Source: Crocinitomicaceae bacterium (GTDB taxonomy: Bacteria > Bacteroidota > Bacteroidia > Flavobacteriales_D > Crocinitomicaceae). From it: a stretch of DNA of 64,000 nucleotides. The notes under the pieces were generated by a model. The model saw only the letters and a list, made by a program, of their open reading frames with translations, was not told the DNA's origin and did not search any database. The stretch is from the NCBI GenBank assembly GCA_024643365.1, contig JAHENC010000020.1, positions 155,930 to 219,929 on the forward strand. Direction: 5' to 3'. A program made the translations under genes and the position numbers. This document shows, in pieces, positions 55,560 to 64,000 of this stretch. Numbering within the stretch: the first letter of the stretch is position 1; every line of letters starts with the position of its first letter.

Positions 55560-55813
55560 TGTCAGGTTTAGATTTTCCACAATACCGCAAATTAGCTAAC
55601 GAGAAATCGCATTACGAGATTCGCGATGATCGTCATTTCGTGGAAAAACAACTTATTGGAAAACAAGTGTTTATCATCGAAATAGAAGCAAAACAATATC
55701 CAGAAATCCTGCGCATTCAAGACATGCTTCATTGTGTGGAGGGATTCTTACTATCAACCAAAGAGGTCTTTGAGTCAACAGGAACGGAAAACGCAGCTCC
55801 TGACCAAGCATAG
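55559..55813 (+). CDS. Small protein coupled to the disulfide-less reductase, unknown
   Basis: An 84-residue protein with an acidic and aromatic composition (MSGLDFPQYRKLANEKSHYE), a central strand-like VFIIEIEAKQYPEILRI and one Cys (DMLHCVEGF, about residue 59). No domain is recognised. Its ATG overlaps the reductase stop by one base, so it is very probably translated with it and may be its subunit or partner. Confidence 0.7.
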   Translation: MSGLDFPQYRKLANEKSHYEIRDDRHFVEKQLIGKQVFIIEIEAKQYPEILRIQDMLHCVEGFLLSTKEVFESTGTENAAPDQA

Positions 55814-55875
55814 ACTCCGTTAAACTTCGTTTGGATTTCATCCCCATTTGTTCCCTAAAATCAGCATTTTTTGCG

Positions 55876-55883
55876 TAGTTTTG
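55876..55883 (+). promoter_or_regulatory. -7 box TAGTTTTG of the acyl-CoA mutase gene
   Basis: An exact TAnnTTTG match lies 26 bases before ATG 55910. A clear TTG at -33 is not seen. It makes the longer TTG-started frame at 55871 unlikely. Confidence 0.5.
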
Positions 55884-55909
55884 TCCATCAAACAACACGT
55901 ATAAATAGC

Positions 55910-58900
55910 ATGGAACAAGAAGCTCCTTACATACCAGTTAATAAAATCCGCATTGTAACAGCAGCCTCCTTATTTGATGGGCACGATGCAGCCATAAATA
56001 TCATGCGTCGCATCATTCAAGCAACAGGATGTGAAGTCATTCACCTCGGACACGATCGATCCGTAGAAGAAGTAGTGGATTGTGCGATTCAAGAAGATGC
56101 ACAAGCGATTGCGATGACATCTTACCAAGGAGGACACATCGAATACTTCAAATACATGTATGATTTGCTTCAGGAAAAAGGAGCACCACATGTGAAAATT
56201 TTTGGTGGTGGTGGTGGAACCATTCTTCCATCTGAAATTGCAGAATTACAAGGATACGGGATTACCCGCATCTACCATCCTGATGATGGAAGATCAATGG
56301 GATTGCAAGGAATGATTAACGACCTCATCCAGAAATGTGACTTCCCCGTTGGTGAACCAAGTTCATTGCCTAGTACACCAGAAGTTCTGACGAAGTTATC
56401 GGAGAAATTCGTTCCAACGATTGCACGAGTGATTTCAGGAGCAGAAAATTTCCCAGCAGAAAACAGTGCGCTTTTGAAGGAAATCCATGCGATTTCAGAT
56501 AAATCTAAGATTCCCGTACTCGGAATTACGGGAACTGGTGGAGCAGGAAAATCTTCCCTTGTGGATGAATTGGTTCGTCGTTTCTTGATCGACTTTACGG
56601 ACAAACAAATTGCAGTCGTTTCTGTGGATCCATCTAAACGCAAAACGGGCGGAGCCTTGTTGGGTGATCGAATCCGCATGAACTCCATCAAAAGTGAACG
56701 CGTGTACATGCGCTCATTGGCAACGCGTCAATCCAATTTGGCTTTATCGAAACACGTAGCTGAAGCAATCAGTATTTTGAAAGCAGCTAACTACGATTTG
56801 ATCATTTTAGAAACTTCTGGGATTGGTCAATCGGATACAGAAATCTTAGATCACTCTGATGTTTCCTTGTATGTGATGACGCCAGAATACGGTGCTGCCA
56901 CACAATTAGAAAAAATAGACATGTTGGACTTTGCCGACGTGATTTCCCTGAATAAATTCGACAAACGCGGAGCTCTTGATGCATTACGCGATGTCCGCAA
57001 ACAATACCAACGCAACCATAATTTGTGGGATTCCAACGTGGATGACATGCCAGTTTACGGAACGATTGCTTCCCAATTCAATGATCCAGGGATGAATTCC
57101 TTGTACAAAGTCATTATGGACAAAATGGTGGAGAAAACGGGTGCGGAATTACACTCTACTTTCCAGATTACACGTGAGATGTCAGAGAAAATCTACGTGA
57201 TTCCACCGGAAAGAACTCGTTATTTGTCTGAGATTTCCGAAAACAACAGAGCTTACGACAAATGGGTAAATGAGCAAGTAAAAGTTGCTGACAAACTGCA
57301 AGGACTACAATCCTCGATCGGAACATTGGAGCAATCAAGTATTGAGGACAAAGACCGTTTGATCAAAGGACTGCAAGAGACTTTGGACAAAGAAAAATTA
57401 AATTTCGATCCACGCAATTGGGAAATCCTTCAAAATTGGGATGCAAAGAAACAATCTTTCAAAAATCCAGAATACCAGTTCAAAGTACGTGATAAAGTAT
57501 TAAGCATTCAAACGCATACAGAATCGTTATCCCATTCACAAATCCCGAAAGTAGCTGCTCCAAGATACAGCAGCTGGGGTGATATTTTACGTTGGGTGCT
57601 TCAAGAGAATTTCCCGGGTGAATTCCCATATACTTCCGGATTGTTCCCGTTCAAACGCGAAGGAGAAGATCCGACGCGCATGTTTGCGGGTGAAGGTGGA
57701 CCAGAGCGTACAAATAAGCGTTTTCACTACGTGAGTTTGGGAATGCCAGCGAAACGACTTTCAACGGCATTTGACTCCGTTACCTTATACGGAAATGATC
57801 CAGCGATTCGACCTGATATTTATGGAAAAATCGGAAATTCAGGTGTTTCCATCTGTTGTTTGGACGATGCGAAAAAATTATATTCAGGATTTGACTTAAG
57901 TCATCCAGCGACGTCTGTTTCCATGACGATTAATGGTCCAGCACCAATGTTGTTGGCCTTCTTCATGAATGCAGCCATCGATCAAAATTGTGAGAAATAC
58001 ATTATCGCAAACAGTCTTGAAGCGGAAGTCGAAGCAAAAATTGCTGCGATTTACAAAGCAAAAGGCGTTGAGCGTCCAGGTTACCAAGGAGAATTACCCG
58101 AAGGAAACAACGGTTTAGGATTGATGTTACTCGGTGTTACGGGAGATCAAGTACTTCCTGCGGATGTTTATTTGGACATCAAAACGGAAACCTTGAAGCA
58201 AGTGCGTGGAACTGTTCAAGCAGATATTTTAAAAGAAGACCAAGCACAAAATACCTGTATTTTTTCTACTGAATTCGCGTTGCGCTTGATGGGAGACGTT
58301 CAACAGTATTTCATTGAAAATGGCGTACGAAACTTCTACTCGGTGTCCATTTCAGGATACCACATTGCGGAAGCAGGAGCGAATCCAATTACACAATTGG
58401 CATTCACCTTAGCGAATGGATTCACTTATGTAGAATACTATTTAAGTCGAGGTATGGACATCAACGACTTCGGTCCGAACTTGTCCTTCTTCTTCTCCAA
58501 TGGAATTGATCCAGAATATGCGGTGATTGGACGTGTTGCTCGTCGTTTGTGGGCGAAAGCTTTAGCGAAGAAATATGGCGCGAATCCACGTGCTCAGATG
58601 TTGAAATACCACATTCAAACGTCTGGACGCTCACTACACGCACAAGAAATTGACTTCAACGACATTCGCACAACACTTCAAGCATTGTACGCGATTTACG
58701 ATAACTGTAATTCCCTACACACGAATGCGTATGACGAGGCGATTACGACTCCAACGGAAGAATCTGTACGTCGCGCGATGGCAATTCAGTTGATCATCAA
58801 CCGTGAACTTGGATTAGCGAAAAACGAGAATCCATTACAAGGATCATTCATCATCGACGAATTAACGGATTTGGTAGAATCTGCTGTATTAACCGAATTC

Positions 58901-59305
58901 GACCGCATCACCGAGCGTGGTGGCGTCCTAGGAGCGATGGAAACCATGTACCAACGTTCGAAAATTCAGGAAGAATCCTTGTATTACGAGACCTTGAAAC
59001 ACACTGGTGAATTCCCAATTATTGGTGTTAATACCTTCTTAAGTTCGAAGGGATCTCCAACGGTATTACCGAAAGAAGTCATCCGTGCAACTGAAGAAGA
59101 GAAAGAATACCAAATCACGATGCTACAGCACCTTCAAAAAGGAAATGAAACACCGGCATTAAATGGTATTGCGAAAATTCAGGATGCGGCGATTAATAAC
59201 CGAAACATGTTTGAAGAATTGATGGAAACATGTAAGTTCGCTTCTTTAGGACAAATTACTTCAGCATTATTTGAAGTAGGCGGCCAGTATCGACGCAACA
59301 TGTAA
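55910..59305 (+). CDS. icmF: Fused acyl-CoA mutase, IcmF type (B12 domain, GTPase chaperone and mutase)
   Basis: A 1131-residue fusion of a coenzyme B12-binding domain (about residues 10-140, base-off motif LFDGHDAA and SYQGG), a MeaI-type GTPase chaperone (about 195-420, Walker [10 protein letters not shown] at about 207-215, [15 protein letters not shown]), a linker, and the substrate-binding mutase barrel (about 560-1115, [12 protein letters not shown] at about 573-584). In methylmalonyl-CoA mutases the matching stretch has Tyr, while IcmF proteins carry Phe, so isobutyryl-/n-butyryl-CoA isomerisation is likelier. It needs adenosylcobalamin. Family length agrees (about 1085 in G. kaustophilus). 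The ATG at 55910 fits the -7 box. Confidence 0.93.
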   Translation: MEQEAPYIPVNKIRIVTAASLFDGHDAAINIMRRIIQATGCEVIHLGHDRSVEEVVDCAIQEDAQAIAMTSYQGGHIEYFKYMYDLLQEKGAPHVKIFGGGGGTILPSEIAELQGYGITRIYHPDDGRSMGLQGMINDLIQKCDFPVGEPSSLPSTPEVLTKLSEKFVPTIARVISGAENFPAENSALLKEIHAISDKSKIPVLGITGTGGAGKSSLVDELVRRFLIDFTDKQIAVVSVDPSKRKTGGALLGDRIRMNSIKSERVYMRSLATRQSNLALSKHVAEAISILKAANYDLIILETSGIGQSDTEILDHSDVSLYVMTPEYGAATQLEKIDMLDFADVISLNKFDKRGALDALRDVRKQYQRNHNLWDSNVDDMPVYGTIASQFNDPGMNSLYKVIMDKMVEKTGAELHSTFQITREMSEKIYVIPPERTRYLSEISENNRAYDKWVNEQVKVADKLQGLQSSIGTLEQSSIEDKDRLIKGLQETLDKEKLNFDPRNWEILQNWDAKKQSFKNPEYQFKVRDKVLSIQTHTESLSHSQIPKVAAPRYSSWGDILRWVLQENFPGEFPYTSGLFPFKREGEDPTRMFAGEGGPERTNKRFHYVSLGMPAKRLSTAFDSVTLYGNDPAIRPDIYGKIGNSGVSICCLDDAKKLYSGFDLSHPATSVSMTINGPAPMLLAFFMNAAIDQNCEKYIIANSLEAEVEAKIAAIYKAKGVERPGYQGELPEGNNGLGLMLLGVTGDQVLPADVYLDIKTETLKQVRGTVQADILKEDQAQNTCIFSTEFALRLMGDVQQYFIENGVRNFYSVSISGYHIAEAGANPITQLAFTLANGFTYVEYYLSRGMDINDFGPNLSFFFSNGIDPEYAVIGRVARRLWAKALAKKYGANPRAQMLKYHIQTSGRSLHAQEIDFNDIRTTLQALYAIYDNCNSLHTNAYDEAITTPTEESVRRAMAIQLIINRELGLAKNENPLQGSFIIDELTDLVESAVLTEFDRITERGGVLGAMETMYQRSKIQEESLYYETLKHTGEFPIIGVNTFLSSKGSPTVLPKEVIRATEEEKEYQITMLQHLQKGNETPALNGIAKIQDAAINNRNMFEELMETCKFASLGQITSALFEVGGQYRRNM

Positions 59306-59312
59306 TTCACTG

Positions 59313-60893
59313 ATGCGCATAGACATACCACGTTCTTCCACGCCGTTTTTCAACGAGAAACAGCGACTTTTTACCGATAATCAAGCGGCCTTATCCGCTT
59401 GGATTCAACGTCCATTTTCGAAAGATGCGTTCTTGGAACAATTGACCGAAAAGCAAGCAGTGTATGGCTCTGTTCAACGTTTTTTATTGCAAGAAGGACT
59501 CGAAGAATTGTATGCGGATGTCCTACGGTCGGAGCAAGTACAAACGAATATCGAGAAACTAAGTCAAGCTAACTGTTTTACGGTAACCACTGGCCACCAA
59601 CTCAGTTTGGCCACTGGACCATTGTTTTTCATTTATAAAATCCTTCACGTCATTAAACAGTGTGAAGAACTAAAAGAAAGTTATCCTGAATACGAATTCG
59701 TTCCTGTTTATTGGATGGCATCCGAGGACCACGATTTCGTCGAGATTCAATCGGTTCAATTGTTCCAACAGATCTTGAAATGGGATCGTTCGAACGGCGG
59801 TGCAGTTGGACGCATGAACCTAGACGGACTCGAAACAATTATTTCAGAGATTCATACGAAATTCGAAAATCATCCAGACAGTGAAATTCACACTCTACTT
59901 GATGCGATGTGCGGCGAAAACTACGGCGCAGCATTTTTTCAATTCGTAAACGAACTTTTCGGACACTACGGATTGATCATCATGGATGGCGACTTACCGA
60001 TGTGGAAAGAAGCATTCTCCCCTATTTTAAAACAAGAACTGATCACGGGATTTTCATCGAAAGCGGTGGGACAAACGAATCAATCGTTAAGTCAAGCGGG
60101 ATTTCCATTGCAAGTTGAAGCCAAGGACACGAATTTGTTTTATTTGAGTCCCGAAAAGCGCGAACGCATCCAACGAACGGAAACCGGTTTTCAAATTGGT
60201 TCCAAAGAATTGGATACCGAAAGCATACTGGTGGAATTAAAAAATCATCCCGAGTCATTTTCACCGAATGTGGTTTTGCGTCCAGTTTACCAAGAATTTC
60301 TCTTACCGAACTTATGTTACGTTGGAGGTCCAGGTGAAATCATGTATTGGTTGCAGTTGAAAGCAGTTTTTCAAGAAGCGAATGTTCTTTTTCCGCTGAT
60401 TCAATCCAGAACAAGCATTCTGTTGTTGGAAGAAAAAAACTGGATCGAATGGCAAGCGATGGGATTTTCAACGCAAGATTTATGGCGTAATCCGCAAGAT
60501 TTAAAGCAAGAATTTCTGGAACGCGAAGGTAGTCAAGCCATTGATTTCAGTGAATTAGATGAATTGACATTGAAATTGAGTTCCAAATGGACCCAGTTAA
60601 CCCACGAAGTCGATTCCAATCAAGTAAGCATGGTGGAAGCCGAGCTGACCCGTATTTCGAAGCAATTGTTTCAATTGAAAGATCGCTTGGAAAAGATTCG
60701 CAAAGGAAAATTCGATAAGCAATTAAAATTGATTGATGCCATTTCTGCGAAGTGCTTACCAAAAGGAGAACTTCAAGAACGCAGTTCGAATCTATTTTCC
60801 TTTTGCGCCGATGGACACGTATATGCCCGTATTGAACATATTAAAAGTGAAATGGATCCATTTTTAAGTGATTTTCAGTTCATTCTGCTCTAA
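59313..60893 (+). CDS. bshC: Bacillithiol biosynthesis cysteine-adding enzyme
   Basis: BshC adds cysteine to glucosaminyl malate, the last step of bacillithiol synthesis. The 526-residue protein shows the Rossmann-type N-terminal core with VTTGHQLSLATGPLFFIYKI (about residues 90-109) and FVPVYWMASEDHDFVEIQ (about 129-146), then LPNLCYVGGPGEIMYWLQLK (about 330-349), and a C-terminal coiled-coil (about 400-470). The length is normal. bshA and bshB are not in the window. It follows the mutase gene by seven bases and may be cotranscribed with it. Confidence 0.93.
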   Translation: MRIDIPRSSTPFFNEKQRLFTDNQAALSAWIQRPFSKDAFLEQLTEKQAVYGSVQRFLLQEGLEELYADVLRSEQVQTNIEKLSQANCFTVTTGHQLSLATGPLFFIYKILHVIKQCEELKESYPEYEFVPVYWMASEDHDFVEIQSVQLFQQILKWDRSNGGAVGRMNLDGLETIISEIHTKFENHPDSEIHTLLDAMCGENYGAAFFQFVNELFGHYGLIIMDGDLPMWKEAFSPILKQELITGFSSKAVGQTNQSLSQAGFPLQVEAKDTNLFYLSPEKRERIQRTETGFQIGSKELDTESILVELKNHPESFSPNVVLRPVYQEFLLPNLCYVGGPGEIMYWLQLKAVFQEANVLFPLIQSRTSILLLEEKNWIEWQAMGFSTQDLWRNPQDLKQEFLEREGSQAIDFSELDELTLKLSSKWTQLTHEVDSNQVSMVEAELTRISKQLFQLKDRLEKIRKGKFDKQLKLIDAISAKCLPKGELQERSSNLFSFCADGHVYARIEHIKSEMDPFLSDFQFILL

Positions 60894-60933
60894 GGAAGCA
60901 AAGAAATTACGACCTTTGTGTCAAATTGACCCC

Positions 60934-61491
60934 ATGAAACAAAATAACATCCGCGCAGTACTTTCGAAACATCCAGTTATTCCAGTAGTAACGTTTCATT
61001 CGGTTGAAGAAGTAGCTCCAAAAATGGAACAATTAATCGCCGATGGGATATTCTGTATTGAAATCACGTTGCGCACACCTGCTGCATTCGATTGCATTGC
61101 TGAAGCGAAAAGATTGTATGGAGATCGTTGTTCCATTGGAATGGGAACGGTTGTTTCTGTGAATCAAATTGACAAAGCAGTGGAATTAGGTATCGACTTC
61201 ATGGTGAGTCCAGGATTGAACGCTACACTTGCACCAGCATTTGAAGCGAGCGGAATCGCGTTTATTCCCGGAGTTGCAACACCTAGTGAAATCATTGAAG
61301 GATTGCAATTTGGTTGGGATACATTCAAATTTTTCCCAGCAAACTTATTCGGAGGACTTGCCGCTTTAAAAGCATATGGACAAGTATTTCCAGCGGTGAA
61401 GTTTTGTCCAACGGGCGGAATTACCGAAGAAACGCATCCAGACTATTTGGCTTTAGACAATATCATCTCCGTTGGTGGTTCTTGGATGTAA
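60934..61491 (+). CDS. eda: KDPG/KHG aldolase with shortened C terminus
   Basis: A class I aldolase cleaving 2-keto-3-deoxy-6-phosphogluconate (Entner-Doudoroff) or 4-hydroxy-2-oxoglutarate. The active-site Glu43 and Arg47 lie in EITLRTPAAF, the Schiff-base lysine in DTFKFFPANLFGG (about residue 131), and the phosphate loop in CPTGGITEE. The frame ends after SVGGSWM at 185 residues, about 25 fewer than E. coli Eda (213), whose last helix is missing. The frame could start upstream at 60868, but ATG 60934 matches the family start. The upstream GACCTTTG is a near -7 box. The partner edd is not in the window. Confidence 0.88.
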   Translation: MKQNNIRAVLSKHPVIPVVTFHSVEEVAPKMEQLIADGIFCIEITLRTPAAFDCIAEAKRLYGDRCSIGMGTVVSVNQIDKAVELGIDFMVSPGLNATLAPAFEASGIAFIPGVATPSEIIEGLQFGWDTFKFFPANLFGGLAALKAYGQVFPAVKFCPTGGITEETHPDYLALDNIISVGGSWM

Positions 61492-61536
61492 TTCTAAGTC
61501 ACTTCTCCTCCTTCTTTACCACTTCAAATACTTGTC

Positions 61537-62670
61537 ATGATTTTTATTTTCTCTCTCCTTTTAATCATTGGCGCTGAATGGATCTTCCTTCATGGATTGA
61601 TTGAACATTCCTTGTATGTCCTAGCTGGATTCCAAGGATTCGTATTCATTGCTAGTGTTGGATTACTGTTCTTTAACTTTCGACGTCGAACTCAAAATGC
61701 AGATTACCGCTTGGTGTTCACCTACATGGGCTTGTTCATTGCTTCCGGAATTCCAGCGCTTGTTTATTTGATCCCGGGACTTTCCTATTTACTACTCGGA
61801 CTCCCCTATTTGCAATACATTGGGTGGATTTTCTCTGTAGGAATCTTCCTAGGAATTTTATACGGAATTCAATTCGGACGATGGAACTGGAAAGTTCACC
61901 ATGTAACGATTTCCTATCCAAACTTACCGAAAGCATTTGATGGACTGCGCTTTGTACAAATTAGTGATGTGCATGTAGGAAGTTTCTTACACCGTTACCA
62001 CAAAGTTCAGAAAGCCATCGATTTGATCAACGCACAGGATGCTGATTACGTTTTCTTTACAGGTGATTTAGTGAACAATAAGGCCGATGAAATGCATGGT
62101 TGGGAATCACTTTTCTCCTCTATCCAAGCGAAGCAAGGAAAATACAGCATTCTTGGAAATCATGATTACGGTGATTATGTACAATGGAATGAGCAAGACG
62201 AAAAACAAGCGAATTTAACCAATCTCATTCGCATACATCAGACCATTGGATTTCAACCTTTATTGAACAATGCTGTTGAATTAGGTGAAGGATTTTGGCT
62301 TTTAGGCGTTGAAAACTGGGGCAAAGCACCCTTTCGTCAAAGTGGAAAATTGACAGAAACACTTTCGAAGGTCCCGGAGGATGCCTTCAAAATATTATTG
62401 TCTCATGATCCGAGTCATTTCGATGCGCAGGTCTTGGATACAAATATTGACTTAACACTTTCAGGACACACGCATGGAATGCAGTTCGGTATCGAGCGCT
62501 TTGGAATAAAATTCAGTCCAGTTTCCTTCAAATACCGCAAATGGGCAGGATTGTATCAGGTTGGCTTACAATATTTATATGTTAACCGTGGATTTGGTTT
62601 CCTTGGTTTTCCGGGACGCGTTGGAATTTATCCTGAAATCACCCATTTCACCTTACGAAAAGAGGATTAA
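61537..62670 (+). CDS. Membrane-anchored metallophosphoesterase
   Basis: A 377-residue protein with about four N-terminal membrane segments (about residues 1-110) and a calcineurin-like phosphoesterase domain. The dimetal motifs are complete: FVQISDVHVGSF (about 137-148), FFTGDLVNN (about 170-178), ILGNHDYGDY (about 205-214), LLSHDPSHF (about 286-294) and SGHTHGMQFG (about 307-316). Family members hydrolyse UDP-diacylglucosamine, cyclic nucleotides or phospholipids; the substrate here is unknown. It starts 45 bases after eda. Confidence 0.9.
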   Translation: MIFIFSLLLIIGAEWIFLHGLIEHSLYVLAGFQGFVFIASVGLLFFNFRRRTQNADYRLVFTYMGLFIASGIPALVYLIPGLSYLLLGLPYLQYIGWIFSVGIFLGILYGIQFGRWNWKVHHVTISYPNLPKAFDGLRFVQISDVHVGSFLHRYHKVQKAIDLINAQDADYVFFTGDLVNNKADEMHGWESLFSSIQAKQGKYSILGNHDYGDYVQWNEQDEKQANLTNLIRIHQTIGFQPLLNNAVELGEGFWLLGVENWGKAPFRQSGKLTETLSKVPEDAFKILLSHDPSHFDAQVLDTNIDLTLSGHTHGMQFGIERFGIKFSPVSFKYRKWAGLYQVGLQYLYVNRGFGFLGFPGRVGIYPEITHFTLRKED

Positions 62671-62725
62671 ATTTTCGTTTGTTTCGAAGGAAGAATATCC
62701 CTACATTTAACTAAAAATATTCAAT

Positions 62726-63649
62726 ATGACACCGATTTACATTCTACTCTTCGCTGTACTTGCCTTTGTTTTCAGCTCACTACTTACTGTTACACAAGGT
62801 ACCATTGCAGTAATTACCTTATTCGGAAAATACCAACGTATTTTAACGCCCGGATTGCGCATGAAGATTCCATTTTTGGAACAAGTCTACCGACGTATTT
62901 CCATTCAAAATCAAAGTATTGAAATGGAATTTCAAGCGGTAACCATTGACCAAGCCAATGTATATTTCAAAAGCATGTTGCTGTATAGTGTGATGGATGC
63001 TGAAGAAGAAACCATTAAGAAAGTCGCGTTTAAGTTCATCAGCAACAAAGATTTAATGCAGGCTTTGATTCGTACCATTGAAGGATCGATTCGTGCGTAT
63101 GTTGCGAGTCAGAAACAATCTGAAATCCTTGGATTGCGTCACGAATTAGTGGAAAGTGTGAAAAATCAAATTGACCACACCCTAGAAACATGGGGATACC
63201 ATTTATTGGATTTACAGATCAACGACATCACCTTTGACCAAGCGATCATTGAGAGCATGAGTAAAGTGGTGGCATCAAACAACTTAAAAGCAGCGGCGGA
63301 GAACGAAGGGCAAGCATTATTGATCACCAAAACCAAAGCAGCAGAAGCAGAAGGAAACGCGATAAAAATTGCCGCTTTAGCGGAGAAAGAAGCAGCGATG
63401 TTACGTGGACAAGGAGTGGCATTGTTCCGACAAGAAGTAGCAAAAGGAATGAGTGAAGCGGCAGAAGAAATGAAGCAAGCGAACTTAGACACAAATGTGA
63501 TTCTTTTCTCCATGTGGACAGAAGCCATCAAGAATTTCGCTGAATACGGAAAAGGAAACACCATCTTCCTGGACGGCAGTGCGGAAGGCATGCAAAAAAC
63601 CATGAAACAGATTCAGGCGATGTTATCTTCTGAACAAAATCAAAAATAG
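62726..63649 (+). CDS. SPFH/band 7 membrane protein
   Basis: A 307-residue stomatin/prohibitin-type protein, with one N-terminal membrane segment (residues 4-24), an SPFH domain (about 25-185, e.g. VTIDQANVYFKSML, RTIEGSIRAYVASQ) and an Ala/Glu-rich coiled coil (about 185-275). Such proteins form membrane microdomains and often assist proteases or fluidity control. It closes the protein-coding part of the window. A near-consensus -7 box (TACATTTA, 62702-62709) lies upstream. Confidence 0.9.
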   Translation: MTPIYILLFAVLAFVFSSLLTVTQGTIAVITLFGKYQRILTPGLRMKIPFLEQVYRRISIQNQSIEMEFQAVTIDQANVYFKSMLLYSVMDAEEETIKKVAFKFISNKDLMQALIRTIEGSIRAYVASQKQSEILGLRHELVESVKNQIDHTLETWGYHLLDLQINDITFDQAIIESMSKVVASNNLKAAAENEGQALLITKTKAAEAEGNAIKIAALAEKEAAMLRGQGVALFRQEVAKGMSEAAEEMKQANLDTNVILFSMWTEAIKNFAEYGKGNTIFLDGSAEGMQKTMKQIQAMLSSEQNQK

Positions 63650-63663
63650 ATACCTTCTTTCCT

Positions 63664-63692
63664 TTGACAAAAGGAAGAAATTACTATTTTTG
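63664..63692 (+). promoter_or_regulatory. Promoter of the repeat array and tRNA
   Basis: TTG (63664-63666, within TTTG) and TATTTTTG (63685-63692) are separated by 18 bases, a near-ideal Bacteroidota -33/-7 pair. Transcription starting near 63699 would run through both 84-bp units into the tRNA. Confidence 0.65.
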
Positions 63693-63721
63693 CCAACCAA
63701 TACATTACAGCAATGTAACTC

Positions 63722-63889
63722 GGTCCTATAGCTTCCCGTAACGACGGGACAAGCAACTTCGCCATAGGACGACAAAGATTTATAACCGTTACTTTAATGT
63801 AACCCGGTCCTATAGCTTCCCGTAACGACGGGACGAGCAACTTCGCCATAGGACGACAAAGATTTATAACCGTTACTTTAATGTAACCC
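63722..63889 (+). repeat. Two 84-bp tandem units resembling truncated tRNAs, in the tRNA leader
   Basis: Unit 1 (63722-63805) and unit 2 (63806-63889) are identical over 84 bases except A63751/G63835, and the tRNA begins exactly one period later (63890). Each unit opens with the first 12 bases of the tRNA (GGTCCTATAGCT) and later shares GAGCAAC (AAGCAAC in unit 1) with it. Stem GTCCTAT/ATAGGAC (63723-63729 with 63764-63770, and 84 further on) mimics an acceptor stem. Inside it lies an extended D-arm-like hairpin: GCTT and CCCGT pair with ACGGG and AAGC or GAGC around an AACG loop. The A/G difference keeps the pairing (T-A or T-G). A spacer of 35 bases, identical in both, precedes the next unit and the tRNA. 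Confidence 0.9.
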
Positions 63890-63966
63890 GGTCCTATAGC
63901 TCAGTTGGTTAGAGCAACAGACTCATAATCTGTGGGTCCACAGTTCGAGCCTGTGTGGGACCACCA
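63890..63966 (+). tRNA. tRNA with CAT anticodon (elongator Met most likely)
   Basis: A 77-base tRNA folds cleanly: acceptor GGTCCTA/TGGGACC with one T-G wobble, D-arm GCTC/GAGC, anticodon stem ACAGA/TCTGT with loop CTCATAA, variable loop GGGTC, T-arm CACAG/CTGTG with loop TTCGAGC, discriminator A and encoded CCA. The CAT anticodon is shared by elongator Met and by the Ile tRNA whose C34 is modified to lysidine; Met is the default call. It is not an initiator, as G1 pairs with C72. Confidence 0.93.
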
Positions 63967-63970
63967 AAGT

Positions 63971-64000
63971 GGGGATTTTGGCTAAAATGTCAGAATCCCC
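63971..64000 (+). terminator. Probable terminator after the tRNA (window edge)
   Basis: A 10-bp stem (63971-63980 with 63991-64000; GGGGATTTTG with CAGAATCCCC, one T-G wobble) closes a 10-base loop just after the tRNA. The window ends at the stem, so the T-run cannot be seen. Confidence 0.55.

Noticed and set aside
63654..63690. Hairpin TTCCTTT/AAAGGAA after the SPFH gene as terminator
   Set aside because: The stem is imperfect and not followed by a T-run, and it overlaps the -33 element of the tRNA promoter.
63640..63849. A 69-codon minus-strand frame with repeated peptide as a protein gene
   Set aside because: It lies wholly within the tandem RNA-like units and their flanks and has no recognisable promoter; the repeat explains it. 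Kept only as a finding.

Overview
The window reads as chromosomal DNA of a Bacteroidota bacterium, most likely in Flavobacteriales (a Fluviicola/Crocinitomicaceae-like lineage is my guess; no 16S gene is present to test this). Supporting signs are the promoters, many of which carry the Bacteroidota -7 box TAnnTTTG, often with a TTG at -33; a short 288-residue primary sigma factor; a large exported protein with SprB-type repeats and a type IX secretion (T9SS) type B C-terminal domain; Bacteroidota-typical families (DUF4290, DUF4197, DUF2891, TlpA thioredoxins, a GAPDH with a long N-terminal extension); a bacillithiol gene (bshC); and moderately AT-rich DNA. It looks like ordinary core genome: I see no insertion sequence, prophage, CRISPR array, rRNA or integrase. 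No gene-free stretch exceeds about 300 bases; the largest gaps (about 30368-30633, 25735-25967 and 39682-39915) hold divergent promoters, and 63650-63889 holds a repeat array in front of a tRNA.

Layout. 1-6 kb: a peptide transporter, an unknown acidic protein, trmB, a minus-strand plsC-gatC-glycosyltransferase operon, and trpS. 6-13.6 kb: a minus-strand run dapF, GNAT, mltG, glycosylasparaginase and beta-mannosidase, with a TonB-dependent receptor behind it; the asparaginase and mannosidase are translationally coupled and both look exported, suggesting breakdown of N-glycan cores. 13.7-18.6 kb: an HtrA-type protease, the primary sigma factor, gap and cmk. 18.6-25.7 kb: a DUF2891 protein, an unknown polytopic membrane protein rich in histidines, and the parE-parC pair. 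25.9-30.4 kb: efp, gcvT, a GDPD-like lipoprotein, a small putative outer-membrane protein and gdhA. 30.6-35 kb: the SprB-repeat protein, a DUF4197 protein and a nucleoside phosphorylase. 35-39.7 kb: the minus-strand operon purL, DUF4290, murA, tlpA. 39.9-44.3 kb: a dihydrolipoyl dehydrogenase, a small membrane protein, map, and a divergent LuxC-like acyl-CoA reductase/ferredoxin pair.

44.3-50 kb: an unusual membrane-anchored hydrolase-like protein, an Smr-domain protein, an FtsX/LolE-type permease and a NamZ-type muramidase whose 5' end overlaps the divergent permease gene. 50-54 kb: purE coupled to a TatA-like gene, a short-chain dehydrogenase, an unknown exported protein, a histone-deacetylase-fold hydrolase and a cysteine-cluster protein. 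54-63.6 kb: a disulfide reductase homologue without its redox cysteines coupled to an 84-residue protein, a fused acyl-CoA mutase (IcmF type), bshC, a short eda, a metallophosphoesterase and an SPFH protein.

The window ends with one tRNA (anticodon CAT). Its putative leader contains two 84-bp tandem units, each beginning with the first 12 bases of the tRNA itself and foldable into a truncated tRNA-like shape. This array, under a consensus promoter, is the most unusual signal in the window.
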